A DNA stretch of 64,000 nucleotides from Rhynchonema sp. JSB1_4. Taxonomy: Eukaryota > Nematoda > Chromadorea > Monhysterida > Xyalidae. Position numbers and translations under genes: made by a program. The notes beneath the pieces were generated by a model. The model was not told the DNA's origin. It ran no database searches and worked only from the letters and a program-made list of their open reading frames with translations. The stretch covers positions 1 to 64,000 of the forward strand of contig JASAMV010007970.1 in assembly GCA_030248065.1 (NCBI GenBank). The letters run 5' to 3'. Positions 34,501-49,500 of this stretch are shown here, one piece after another (position 1 is the stretch's first letter; each line of letters starts with the position of its first letter).

Positions 34501-37500
34501 CAAAATTAGCGTCCAACCGAAACGACAGCGTTGACTCTGATGTGGACTCAGCCTACGCCGGCGGGGGATCCAACTCTATCAGCCCGACATCGTCTAATGC
34601 GCCAAGTGAAACATCAGCAGATACGAGGCAGCGCAGTCCCCCTGTGGGTGCGTCTAGCCCGCCTGCGCCTTCGAAAAAGACAGTGAACCCTGGCCCAACA
34701 CCTGGGACTCCGAATTCTGGCAGGAAGCCAATCCTGGCCGTGAAAGCTCTCGGCACACCTACCACTTCGGATGAAACATCACAAGACTCAAATACCCTGA
34801 CTTACAAGGGGACAAACATTTCAAACGCTACACTCGGTGGGCAGAAACAGCCAGCTGAGAACCAGGTTGGCATTGTCTATTGGTTTCTTAATTTGTACGA
34901 TTATTCGCTGGATAGTTTCATTAGTCAGATGTTGGGTTATGTCACGTGCACCTGCATGACTGATGTTTCATGGTAACATCCAAGATGAAAATATGGCATA
35001 CATTATTGACATAGTCACAATGATACTTGCTTTGGTACGTTATGCTTACTCGTGGTCTGTAGTACTCTGTGGGTCGCGCAGACGGAAACGCGCTCTAATC
35101 ATGTCCACCCAAACTTGAATAATGCTTTTTCTTCGTTTCCGAACAAAATTGTACAACTGAAGCCCCATGGTTCCATCGGTGCCGTGTCCGTCTGTGTTTT
35201 CAGTTTGCATTCTGGTTTCCGAATTAGATGCATGTGCAGCACAACTGCGTTTCCAATAATGAACATCTAGCCGAGTGTTTTTTTAGGAAATTACACGCGA
35301 AAAAAACATTCATTTACCACCCGCTTGCGCGCGCTTATAAACCCCAGTATCGTACAGTTACACTTTTTCTCTTAGCCCGACAACCGCCTTATATAGTTTA
35401 TGCACGAAATTGAATATGTTCAGACAAACCACAAGAGCCGCATTATTTTTGCACAAAAACAAGAAAAAACCGCAACAATATATTTTTGTTTCTCATTTTG
35501 TTGCAGCCCCCAACGCCGGCCGTTGTCACCAGCACAAACAGTCCGACTGTTGGTGTCGTCTCGCCAATGACACACCACAAGCCATTCAATGTCGCAAATT
35601 CCGGTTAGTATTTTTCTCTTTTTTGTTGTTTTGGAAAAGACCGTTGTTGTATCATGTTTCTTGTAATAAGTGCCGGGCAATAATAAAAAAGGACCGTTTG
35701 TTTCTTTCTTGAGAGACTTCCGCAATTTTTTCTATCTCTGCTATTGTTAGAGCTTCGGAAAACACAAAACTCAGTTTTTCTCTTCATATTTTGAAAGAGA
35801 AAATCGCCATCATGATTCCAGCCGGCTCCACCACGCAACACCGCCAGTCAGTGGAGTCAATGGGTCAACAATCAGACTCCAGCACCACGAGTGCAAGTGG
35901 AAATAATTCCGACACACATTCTGTCATTTATTGTCCGAAATCCACTGAGATCGCAGCTGAAGTCATGTCCAATCACTCCGGCTCTTCAGCGAATACCAGC
36001 GCCGATTCTATAAAGGTCAGGGGGCGATTGCCTGATTTTGCAAGGAAGTTGTTGTTTATGAGGATTATAGGCAAGTAGTGGTATATCAAGTGGTGATTGC
36101 TCAATTGACGTGACTTTTTCGACTTGGAGGACATTTCCTGATTCACCTTGTGGACTAAAATGAGTGGGTATTTTACGCCGACGATTGCCTCGTGTTTCGT
36201 GTATGCCATCAGTCAAGCCAAAATCTACATAGTGGTCGAAAACAAACTGCCAAATACCTTCGTTGAACTCGTCTCATGGGAATGAAACATCACCATGTCA
36301 AACTTTTAGGTGTCCCCACCCGGAGCTCTGAAAAGCAAACAACAGCGCATGGAAACCACTTTTGGATGCGGAAATGATGTCACAACAACGAATACTGGTT
36401 GGATGCGAGATCTTGAAACATTTTCTGCTCAGTTTTTGCAAAAACAATAATTTTTAGAGTCCCCAGTCTCAATGGAGGATCCAGTCAAACCGATGGCTCC
36501 CCTCATGCCGCGTGCATCGCCTTATGGAGTGTTCTTGAAACATCAGGGTGGGGCACACAAAGCGCAGCCGATCACCAGGAATATTGGTTGGTTCTTATGC
36601 ATTTTTAGCCTGATTTATCAAGTTCAAATCATAAATTTGCAACTTTTAAGTTGCCGCCCAAGCCCTGACCAATACAAACGTCACAGCTGCCACTACCGTA
36701 CGCTCGGCGGCCGGAGAAGGTACCTAACAATGATAAAGCTTCACTTCTTTATATTCATAAAACGCAATGAAACATCAGCTAGCTCTCTTCCTACAGGTTA
36801 TGTCTCAGACGGCGATGCACTGGGCACGGCTCTTGCAGAACTGACTACGGCTGATCTAAACGCTGGTTATATGAGCGAAGGTTTGTTAAAAAACAGGTTT
36901 TTAAAACTTTAAATTAAAAAAACGCACCCAATCTTTTTTTATTTTAGGTGGCATCACGCTGTACGCGCGCAAAATGCAGGCCAGATTCAGAGAGGGGCTT
37001 GAAGCCGTCAGAGACAGTCTACAGAAGCCGGTCGATTGCTTCACTGATAGGTTGGTTTGAACTTTTCGCAAAATATTTTTATATTGCGCGTGCTTGTTTC
37101 TAATATTGTGAAATGTGGTCGATATTATGCTCTTTCGCGCTCGATTTGTATTTTGCGAAAAGTGTGTCACAGCAATTCGTCAATCGTCATTCGTTGACCA
37201 ACAGAGCAGGCAGAGGTGAAAGACCCGCAAAAAGCGCGCCCCAAAGTCTGCGCATGCGTGAAACAAAAGCGCACGTCATTATTTTTAAACTCAATATTGT
37301 GCCGAGCGCACTTTTAATTGTCAGCGCAAACTCAAATGATTTACGACCCGTTTAATTACCATGACACTGATGTTTTGAGCACATCAACCTTGGCAGGGAC
37401 GGCACGGTGTCTAATATAGCGCGCGTAACAGTCTGGTTTCCAGCAGCATTCGCCCCATGGCATTAGTTTAGTAGGTATGTATGTTTGTCACGTTTTTTGT

Positions 37501-40500
37501 CGCTTTTATGAAATTCTCATTGCAACATCAGTTGGCCAAAGTCTGCTGACAAAGCCTGGCTGCTGAACACAAAATGTCAGCGCAGGATGTACCACTGTTA
37601 GTATCAAAATCTTTTGGGGAAAATGTCGTTGTAATTCTAACGACAGTTTTCCGAGACAATTATACATCTCAACCGTCCAAAGTTGACATTGACAACATAT
37701 ACATTTGAAACAAAACACCCTCCAAGTGCACTTAATTTAGAACACCAGGCATGAGGTACATATCATGCAGAGAGCTTTGGATCCAGCAGCCAGCTTTGGT
37801 TGTACACCAATATATCACGCGTTGGGAGGTCACACGCGTGTGCGCGCCAAATATTAGCAACATCACTACACGCTGCTTGTTGCTGTACATTTTATCCCGT
37901 CGCCTATCGCGCTTCTATTGCTCTTGTCAAAAAAAGTGTCTGACATTTCTATTTGACACCCCCAGATTTTCAATCAATTGATACTCTCAGGGTTGCCTCT
38001 GATCTAATGCTGTACATCAAGCACTAAACTGGCCGGGCCCATTCGCGTAAAACAGCGGTATTACACACCATTACTCAGCAGTGGGCACTATTTGTCATTT
38101 GTTGTCGAGAGAATGCATGCATTTTAGGCGCACATGTATCATTTTCCAACCAGTCCCATAGATGGCCAGTTTATGGGTGCCCTATTGTGAACGGCTGACC
38201 GAATTCACACCCAAAAGGCGACCCCACCAATTACCCATCTATGGTGCGTGTCTCACGCGTGGATAAGCATGCGTTCATGGCACTTGAGCCTTGACTTGCT
38301 TGGTTGTATTGGTTCCAGTTGTCATATTTTCGGCGGTCTACACCCTTTTATTTATTATTTAACGTTGATGATATTATCGCCCTTCGTCTAGCAAAGCTCG
38401 GAATTACTATTATTATCATTAGTCCAGGTCCGTAACGATTTTAGTGCACAGATTTGTATATACCTAACCAAATTTCAGTTTGTTATGCAAGCATGTTGTA
38501 AAAGCCCCAAAACGCGTTCCAGTCTTCAAAGCATTACCGGAAAGCCAAAGATCCGTCAGCAAACTCCAAAAGCATGGTTTTCTCTGACCCGAACCACAAC
38601 AACTGTGAAACATCACCAAATACCACGACAACAAACGCGTGGAAGCCATGGGCATATGCGACATTGCGACCGTTTCGAAATTCAAAGCATCAGCGAGCCA
38701 ATCAGCGTGCTGCGATTTCAAATTCTGTCCAATCAGCTGATCGCATATCGACACCAAGAGTGATTCAATCGATAAACAACAACAACACAAAGGTGGAACA
38801 CTCTGTCGCCTACAAAATGTGGCATTCGCATGTGCTGTGAGTTGCTTAGATGGCCAACTGGCTGATGTTTCATTATCTTTTTGGTTTTGCACGCTCATGT
38901 GAAAAGTCAAAAGCTCTAAGATTTTTGAACTGATGTTTTTTTAAATGTGCGCGCGAAATAACCGAGCGAGATTATTTTACGGCGCATTATGCTATTGTGT
39001 TTTTCGCATTATAATCATAATAATTTTACAACCTATTGTTTTGTGCCAAGCGGCGGGGAGTTGCAGGCGTTCCATCCACACATAGCTTTGTGTTCCCTAT
39101 ACGTTTTTTGTTCATTTTCATTTTTTGTGTTCGTAACGACAACAAGCGCCACATCAATATTCATATTGCAATATTATCACGATAATTGTCACGGATGTCA
39201 TAAATCCATCAGCAGTGCCCCCACCCTGATTTGGCTCTGTCTGGCTCGTTCAATATAAAGGACGTTGACTTTTTGGTAGTTTTTTCGCGTTCAACTGGCC
39301 TGATTAGATTTCATGACAATTATATGTATATTTTTGCCAAAATTTTTTATAAATGTTCCCGCTTGTTTTGTGCTTGGGTCCTTTCACGGCGCATTTGCTG
39401 AAATAGGGCTGCCGTAACTTGGTGTCTCGCGTGGCCAGGCCTTTTCAGACGCCCCTCTTGCACTAAAATTTTTATCTCCGTTCTGCAAATGTTTTGTGGC
39501 CTGTCCGTCTGTCCTGAAATGTCTGTTTAATGTCAAAGTACGATTTTTTTTATCAAAAAAACGAACGAAGGAAACCCAGCAATACTACTGGTCTGCGAAG
39601 TCAGTTGACGCCAGGCAGCTGTTTTGTCACTCTTGGTTTGTCCGTCGTAAAAATTTTTGCACTACCCACCTACTAAATCTTTATATTATTCCAAATAGAC
39701 ATATCCCCAGGCGTAATGGTATACCGGATACATATTTCATACTAAATGTCTACGGCCTTTATCTGGCTTTAGACATCGCACGATACCAGTCCCGTAGCTG
39801 GACCAGTGTAGCAGTAGTAAAATGTGTTTTTGTGAAAAAAGCTGGCAGACCAAAAAAGCCACACTCGCAGCTACTAAAACACCATAAGTTTTATGATGAG
39901 AAAATTGTTTTTGTAATTCGCAATACACGCACGCCACCGATTTATTACGGTATCGGGACCGGGTCTGCCACGACAACCGCGACAACAATAAGCCACGGTC
40001 CATTAAAAGTTATGATTTAGAGGTCGCCTGCCCTGAGAGGACTTTCTGCACCACCATGCAATATTAATATTATTGTTTTGGCTGCCAAACTAGTACCTAC
40101 ACCGATGCCTATATTTCATGAAGGACACTATGCAAAAATAGTCGTTGAAGCTTGCACCCAGTATACAGCGTGATAGGGTGGCTCCATAAAAGCATAGCCA
40201 CACTACCGCAATTAGTCATTTTGGACCAAAGTGTTTTATCGCTGTTGTTTGTATACCGCCCGGCATGGGGGTTATTAACGGCCCACCCAAACTTGACTAT
40301 ATTGCCTGACACCACAAGGGGGAAAACTTTTCGCCCGAAACTTTTCACTTGTGAAAAGTCACTATTCGTAAAATTGGAGATTCTATTATTTTCGATTGGA
40401 TAAAATTTCTGAATCTGGGCGATCCAAACAATGTTGCCGCGAAATCAGCGATTCACTCTGCCGGCCGTGTTAGAAGACCTGTGAGTTTTTATCTCGAATT

Positions 40501-43500
40501 TTTTCTATTTTTTTACATTTTCTGCCTTCATTATTTTTATGGCTCGCTCCTTTTTAGTGCCAGCTCATTAATTTGCGTTATGCGTTCATCGGGAACCAGA
40601 TTTTTCATGCATAAAAAATTCGTCACTCGCGTGACAGCGTTTGACTGATGGTTAACTACTGCCGGATCCGGGGCCCTTGCTTGTACCAAATCCTGATGAC
40701 CAGATGCCATAGGTAATGTGACGTGAATTATTTTTTGGGTAATATTCGCACTATTATTAACAAGATTAGCCTCCGCACCCAAAAATTATGATAATTATTG
40801 TGAAAATCCCACGGCATGCTCACGTGTTGCACACGGTTTTTGTCATGCAAATTTTGATGTGTTCTCTGAGAGAGTGATTAGAAAATGAGATAAAGGCGCC
40901 AAGATCATAAAAAATCAAGATAGTCACGTCGGTGTCCTATTGGTCGCATTTTAGAATGAGGAGATTAGGCTTTGAAGGGCCCATATGCCGTTAATGATGT
41001 GGTCATCTTGTTATATTGGAGTCACTTGAGATAAATCTGGAATAAAGATTGGGATTGGGGTTTTCTGATGCAAAGAAAAGCTTCGAAAAATGTCCAGATA
41101 CTATGCCTTTTTGTAGAAGCTCAATCCTGAAATGACATCACCGAACAAAAGCGTCAACAGGAAATCAGGACACAGACAAACAAATTTATATTTCCGTTTG
41201 GCAATTTTCACACTTTCGCACTCTTCTGCACACGCAATTTCATGCATTTTGAATTCGGTCAAAATGAAGCAGCGTAAGTCCCGCAGCTTGTTGATTACCC
41301 TGGCCATGTGTGCTGGATTTCGGGACCGCCGGAAAATTTCAGGCGTCACTTGTGAGTGCTTGACAAATTGTGAGCTGTTTATGATGCGTCATTTTGCCAC
41401 AGCTCGTGCCAGCAAATTCGCCTGATATTCAGGGAAGTATACATATCAGCATTGTGTGTCGTGTCCTCTTGTACAGATCGCCTTTTATCCAAATCCCCGA
41501 AATTCGCGCTCTGGTATTCAGAAATGAGTCACGTTTAATTTTGAATTGACCTTCCTTCCCGCCAACGAAAAATGTCATGAAAAATATTCATTGTGGTTCT
41601 GCGAAGATACCGAAAGGTACGAATTATAAAATGCATGACATTTTCTCCACTCCGAAAATCTTCCGACAAATCTGTGCATCTGGTACTCCAATCTCATGTA
41701 TACGAATGTTATCAACGCACTTGATCTGCAGCTTCCGAACACACTTTGCAAAAGTGGCTTATTTGTAAATTCTGTCCATCTCAATGTGTCGCTTCGTTTG
41801 CTAATATTTGTGCGGCATTCCTATCTTGTGATAACATTTCGGTTGCAGCCTGCGCCCATGCCACTTTCGCTGATAAGAAGACCACATGCGGAGATATAGT
41901 ACAGAGTGGACCATCCAAAATTTAGAACACCGTTCACATTATAGGTACAGTGATCCCAGTTTATAGTGTCCCTGTTTATGCAAAGTGCAGTGTCCTTGCC
42001 ATACACAGAGCATTCGTCGGATCCCGATGAAGCCATTATAAAGAGGCCCCAGACTGTAGAGAGTTGGAACGCCATCCGAAAAGTGACGTCATGGATTGTG
42101 TATGTGTGTGTAATCTGTAACGTGAGTGAAGCTGTTCCCACGATACTGGAACACCATGTCGCAACTTGATAAAGTCAAAATGTGCTCTCATTCGGTATTG
42201 AACTGCGAGCGCATAAAAATTTGTCATTTCCGATCCGACATAGCCTTGCGGTACCATTGCCGCCGGTTTATACAGGCACTTGGTATTCGTAAAATTAATG
42301 AACCCTGTTACCCCAGTGCGTATACTACTCTCTTTGACTGAATACAAGAACCGTTGTGTAATATACCTGATTAAAATCTGTGCACTCTCTGCTAAATGGC
42401 CTTTCGGGACCGAAAATCTCGAAATTTTGGATACACGCATACTTATACTGTTAGAGGATCTTTGGCTTTTGGTCCCAGGTTCCCGAAAGACAATATTCCC
42501 TATTTGGCCGCGTAGCGCTTGTATGACAAATGTAAACACCTGTTATCTTGGACATTAAAGTTTATGAGTCCTAATGTATTGGAATACCAATGTCATTGTA
42601 ATACAAACGCCAGCGACATGTTTGCATCTTTTGCCGCCTTTTTGCACATTCAAATATTGTGCAGCAGCCTGTCATGATTGATGCGCTCAGAAAACACGGA
42701 AAGATTTGTGAAGTGCGTCTAGTAACGAATGCTGATTTTAACGCTCTTCTTAACACCATGCTAGGTGCTATGATTGACTGATTTTTGACGGAAAAACCGA
42801 TGATTTTCCCGAAATTTTCAAAGAATGTTTGAATTTATGTCTGCCATTATTCAACGGAATTTAGTGCGCGAACATTTTCGTTGAAAACTCGAGCACATAC
42901 TTGTCTTCATGTTTTTGAGAAAATGGACTGAAAATATTTGAAGAGTGATCTATTCCCCTTTAAACCTCTCCATTATAATGCGCTGCTAATGTTCAAAACT
43001 ATAGTGTTTTCCATCATTCCGTGACAAAATATACATACTTTAGTTTACATTTTTCATACAAGTGCTCTTTAAACTGAGAACATAGCTCGAACTCACAACT
43101 CATTTTCAACAGTATATCGCTGAAACAAAAATTTTTGGTTCCACCATTCGTGTTTTACGTTTTTCAACTTGTTATTCCGTGCGGGAGATAAGCCACAATT
43201 TTGGCCAAGAAAAGTGTCAAAAACATCGCAAAACTTCTGCTTGACGTTTCTCGGCATACATCTATCGTGAATCAGTTACTTTTATGTCAAAAAAGCCTTG
43301 TGGCTGGCGATATTCAAAATTGCTAATTTTGCATATTTTCAGTTTTTTAAACCGTGTATTATCTGAGCTGTAAATTGACCTGGCACCCATTCAAGTTTAC
43401 ACCACTAAAATCGCAGGAACAAAAGAAATAAAAGTCGGTTAAAAATTACTTTACAGCCATAAGCGACACGCACGTGTATGCGGTGAATTGAAGCCATTGA

Positions 43501-46500
43501 ATGTGGTCATAAACCAATTCAAAAACCTCTCCTGGTGTTTATCTGGCCCCTTGGCGGTGTTTTGCTCTTTGGTTCCGAGTTCTTAAAAATTATAGGGCTC
43601 CCAATGCTATATTTTCCATATTTCAGAACAAAACTGCCCCCAAGGTCTGTTTGTTTTGTCAAATATACGTATAGATTTGGGGTCTTATAAACATCAATAT
43701 AGAGACCCCACACTGTAAAGGTACTTTTTGTCAAAATCGTAATTTATATGCTGCATCTGTTGATATGCCACACAGAAAGAAACATAACAACATAAGGTAT
43801 ACATGTGGGTGCAGTGCGCAGTGGATATTTCCTTATTTTTTGGGCGCACATCCCACTTGCGCTTCTGTTCCTGATTGATTCTCATATCTGCTTTATTGTC
43901 AAGACTGCGCAACCGTAATTCTTTGGTCCTATGTATAAGGAAGCGATTGTTTTCAATACAAAGATTTCATGACATTTCAAGCGGTCGCACGATGATACTG
44001 TTTTGGTCAATGAAGCGTACCTTGTTCTCTTTCCATGGTTAATGGGGTGTGCAATTTCATATCCCAAGGTGTGGTCCAAAAAAAGGAATCTTGTAAATGG
44101 TATGTAGTTATTCAAATTTTCCTTATTTTTATTTCCATCGTGTGTTCGAAAGCAAAAATAATCTCAACAAAACTGTTCTTGGGTCACTGCGATAATTGTG
44201 GTCCATCTTGATCTAGTATGACATAGTAGTACAGGTGGCTGGACTCATTTACGTTGTCCAGAGTGTTCTAATTCGAAACCATGCCATATTTTTGGTCAAG
44301 TGTACATATACCGCAGTGCACCTGGCTTTTGACCTGCTTGGCACCAGATAGGTGCATGAAGTGGTCTTTTGTGTCTATTGAATTGTATGTGGGTTTACAT
44401 CACGTACCTGTCCTAATGCCCATGCTGGTGTGATAAAACCATGGAGAGACCAGAATTATTCAGATTTTCATTATACAATAATTGCCTGGTTCGGCAGGTT
44501 ATGCCACTCAAACGGGATAAGCTCAGTGCGGTAATTGTTTCACACTATCGCAATACTGTCAGGTTCAAGCTATCGTAAACCTATCGTAGGGGTCCTTCAG
44601 CATATTTTCAAAGCTCGTGACATTTGAATAAGCAGTGATCTTGTTGATGTTTTCCAATTGCATAAGCAGCATACGGTATTGCGTGTGTGTGCTTTCTGCT
44701 GTGTTGTAAACAAAGGATCAATGCAAGCATGCTATTCAGAGCAGCGTACACCCGAATCTGCGTAAAATCCGCCCATTTTCTGCACCCAAATATCCAAAAA
44801 TTCACACCATGGTTATCTCAACGCTGGATCTGAGCGGAATAAATTGCGCAAGCACCTCGAGTGGTCACGTGATCTCCGAATCCCATGAAGATGACGACAA
44901 CGTTCCACAACACCCCGTCTGGGAATCGCCAGGCACTCCTGAACCGAACTATGCACCAATGTTCAACAGTGGTACAATTCCCGAAGATCTGAAAGCCCTG
45001 ATTTTGCCTGATCGGTCACGATCGGGCACCCCTCAGTTTGGACGGAACCGGTTTATGACCAGGAGTTTGCACAACACCGGGCTTATGCCCACGGCACCAA
45101 TTGACCTATTTTCGATTGCTTGCGCACAATCGCTAGAAATGGCACAGGATACGCGAATCCAGGATATACAGTGAGTTTATTGTGTGTCCAAAAAGTTCCT
45201 CCGCTTGGTTAACGATGGCGTCATATGGTACGGTGGGGTGTCCTTTCGGACCACCGAGTTTTTTGCGCAGATTTCGACCATTTTTCCAGTTTGACGACGG
45301 ATCTTGCAAAGCCAGGCTAGCGCCATATGAATCACTTTGTTTTCTTATTACGTTCTGGCCAAGGTATATTTTCGTTCATGTATTCCTTGGTCACTCATGC
45401 GCATTTTGTGCTATGAGTCACTATTATGTACATAACTTGGTAATTTACGTCACTGCTCTTGCTATAGCGGGTTCCAGAATGTCATACTTGTGCAGTTTTT
45501 TCTGCTCGTTACAGTACTACATATTTATATCGCGCGAATATATTTTTGTTTGTTGTTGTTGCTTGTACACCGAAAAAGTAATACAATATATGAAGACACC
45601 AAGCCACGCGTGAATCCCTCCGCTACTATGTACCTCCATGGGGTACATAATAGGGAAGCAACAATGGACGTTTATTGCTTCAGTGGCAGGGTGGTACTTT
45701 CATACTTTATGCATGAGACGGGCTGCTTTAGTGACTTGTACCCAAGCACAAATGCGGTATTTTACCGCGTGCTATGGTCATGAATAATCGTACCGTAGTC
45801 CCCAGTATCCGAGAGTTATGGCTGCGCCATATTTTCCGTGACTAAATGCGTGCTCAAACAATATTGGTATGAAAGCATAGATTTTGCTTTGTGAACATTT
45901 CTGGTGTAAATAATAATAACAGGTCTTTGGATAGAACAAGTGAGAAACGGTATAATTAGCCTGGAGTCCGGAACCCCTGCTTGCGTGTTCTGAACGCTAA
46001 CCCCCAAAAGTGCTGTTTTGAAATTCTGAAGCGTTTCAGGCTTTTACACGGGCCGGACCATTTCAAAATAGTCGAAACACTTCAGCCAATGTTTCTAAAG
46101 GCGTAAAAATCTTTTAAGCCGCTTACAAGGATTACAGTTATACGTTGTCTAAAGTTGGCAAAAGCAGTCCTCGCGATTAGAGCCAATATCATGTATCGCC
46201 TTACCACTTACCGTAGCAGGCTGCTGCCACAGCCTTGCAAGCAGAGGGGTCTGGAAAGTTTCATTGCATGATAACAAGTTTCAATGAGGCGGTTGGTAAG
46301 GCACATGGGCACTTTAATGCTACCTACTACACGGACGCAAATGTGTACTATGCATTTCTTTTGAAAATAACGCCTCAGCACTCTAAAATCCAAAGTGAAC
46401 TAAAGTCCATGTTTTGCATGATAGTGCGGAACCAGGGGGTAATGCGCTATTTTGCTGACGGGTTACAGTGTACCGTAGTAATACACGCATCATTGCTTTT

Positions 46501-49500
46501 GGCGCTTTTTATCGCTTCTTTTCAGCAAGTAACGGACATAGGTGTGGAAAAGCATGTACCCAACTCGTAAACAAGTTGCTTACATGTTATACCCAGACCC
46601 AGCATCGAAGGCTCTCATGTCTGTACTATATTTCGCGTAAAACACAATTTTAATTGAGTCTATCGTGAGATGTCTAGGCTACCAAACAAGCGCAAAAGAG
46701 TTACGACAAGGGTACGGTAACCCATTTGTCAGAACTGGAACCGGAATTCGTGTCCCTTTTAGCAGCGGTCATGATGACGTTTGGGAGACCGTCGTTAGCC
46801 AGCTGCGTCCATCTTTTAGTGTCCCGGGGTGTTTTTCGCTGGTTCATAGTTTAGTGGCCCGTGGTCATTTTTCATGTATTATACTGTAAGTGCCACAAAA
46901 GAAAGAGAAAAAAGACCCCATTACCGTGTGCCATACCAAACTTCTTCACTAATCATCGCTGTACTGACCCATACAGTAATACACAACAAGACGAGCAAGA
47001 GCAATTTATTCGAATTACCGCGCTCAAAGAAGTATGGCCGGCACCTACTACCGGTTACTTCGTCGGTCACAAGACACCCCCAACACAAATGTCATGTCGG
47101 CGTCCTATTGCTGCGACGCAGACGCGCGCGCAAAACGACATAGCGGGCCGCCGATGGTTAATATATTGACACCGCGACGAAATGTGACCACCACTGCAAA
47201 TGCGGCTGTTGTTAATTTCAATCGTCGGTCGGTATACAGTGCGTTGTACAGTCTTCCCTCTTTGTAATGACCGTAAACAGTTTTGCCCCCAATCTGCCAG
47301 TCATGCCCTATTCGCAAGACCTTTCACAAATGGCGAATATTCCTGGCAGCCGAAACCCCTCTCGATGGTGTCACACTATGAAGAGTTCAGTCTGTATGCA
47401 CTGTCTTGTTGTGTGATCTCAAAGTACCCTTTCTGTTAATGATTAGTCTTTTGTTCAGACCAATGATACTTTTATATCCCATGCGTGTGCCCATAACTTG
47501 TCCCTTTACGAGCCGAAACTCATTTTTTTGCGTTTCGCATGTCTGCGTGTCAAACCATACTGCAGTCATGAATGACTGCTGATGACTTGGTCTACTGGGT
47601 ATTTCGTAACCTTCTAGGCGCGCGAGTTAGTCATTTTCACGTCAAAAAAGTGTTTCTCAGACCACATATCACAAATTAATAGCGCAGTCATTTTCACGTC
47701 AAAAAAGTGTTTCTCAGACCACATATCACAAATTAATAGCGCAAAGGTGTTTTTGTGCCACGCTTTGTTTGAACTGCACAACATTATTTCAGTTTCGAGG
47801 ACTCCAGCTCGCTGTCGAGTGGTCTGAGCGTTGAGAACATCGACGACATTTCCACCGACGATCTAACCGGCAGTTCGTTGTCGGACCCACAGGCTGTGCT
47901 TTATGGATCAGGCAAACCCGCGAAGCCAGGTGTACCCAAGCCACCGGTGAGGGGCGTGGTGACCACTCGAAACCAACAGATCATGCAGAACGGGACCGCC
48001 GACCCCAACAATATGCAACAGCGGAAGTTGGTCGAACAGGGGCAGATTGATCAGCTGTTGCAGGTGATTTTTTGTGGTTTTGAGTGTTTTTTGTGAAAAG
48101 GATTTGCTTTTCAACGGATTAGCAGTGATTTGCTTTGGTTTCTGTTCTCAGACTCTCATGTTATGGGCTCACTGTTTAAGTTGCACATGTTCAAGCCCCA
48201 AACAATCACCACTAGCCTCCAAAGCTGACAGAAGCTGACGGGTGTTATCAAACGCATTGATGACAAACAACTGTAAATGTTTCAGAAATGCCGGACCAGT
48301 GCCCGCGGCATGTGTGCCACAGCTCCCTCAGGCACCCACCGACCAAAATCCGAACAAATGACCGCACAACAGCAGCATTTTGCAGTGGCACCTGGCGCCT
48401 ATCGGATCTCACAAAATGGTGTGTATCATTTCAAATCATTACCTGAAACTTTTTGCACAATTTGAGAATATTGGTGCCACACGCATAAGCACAGCAGTAT
48501 CACTCTGATGTAAACCTGGTTGCCAAGTCCTTGTCTGCAAATAATTGTTCCGAAATAACCCGGAAAGACGTCTCATCTCTTGCCCTACAATTGGGGCCCG
48601 ATCAATTTGGGGCCTGGTCAATTGGGGCTCGATCAATTGGGGCCCGTCCAGAGGTTTATTTCTAGTCGCTGTATTCAAAACCAAAAAAAAACACAATTTG
48701 AAACATCACAACAGGTGGCCATCCACAAGCACAACTATCAGCCAATGGTGACATTCTGCACGTGTACCATCAACCAGCTGTGACGTCATTCGGTACACCC
48801 ACATTGGGCCCCCGCAGTCGCACAGCACTGCAGATACTCAGGGAACACCAACAACGTGCGCAGTCGCAACAACCGCAGAGCAACAACGCCGCCTACGCCA
48901 ATTTTAGGTACATACAGTGTGCTTGATTGTACACTACTTTTTTGTTGTTTTTTTTGAAAATCACACTAGTTTGTAAAATTTCACCAAAAATATGTGAATA
49001 TTCCTCCAGCCCGCACCAGCACAATAACAACAACAACAACGGCAACATGGAGATACCGATGTCTGGCTATCATTCGCTGGACAGGAAACGTCATTTGATG
49101 GGATATTACAGGTGAATAACCTACTGTTTGTGGATTTTGAAAACCACAAAATTAAGTGTGTTTTTTTAGTGAGTCCGACTACGCCTACCGCACCATGCCC
49201 ACGCCAGCGAGTAACGCAATGGCTTTGGTCAGTCCACGACGTGTGCCCGTGTTCAGGGATAGAGGGGACCACATGAGGTTGGTGTACGGTACAGCTACCG
49301 TAACCCAAGTCCATTCCAAACTCATAGTCGTCCTATGCTTCAGTGTTGCACCTCGCAATGACGTCATAATGGATATGGGTGACCCTCGATGGTCTACCGC
49401 AAGTGAGGGTGGACCTCAAAACGCACACATGAACGGAACTGCCAGTGAGTAGAAACATTGTGTTGCTGTTTTAGGGTGACTCAAAAGTACCTGTCGACAT

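Noticed and set aside
39496..40020. 174-aa + frame with an AT-hook-like GRPKK word
   Set aside because: A single short basic motif is not enough. The rest looks like AT-rich intron and has no family signature.
42036..42539. 167-aa - strand frame in the large NAV intron
   Set aside because: No recognisable domain, splice context or codon bias. A chance frame of this length is plausible in 64 kb.
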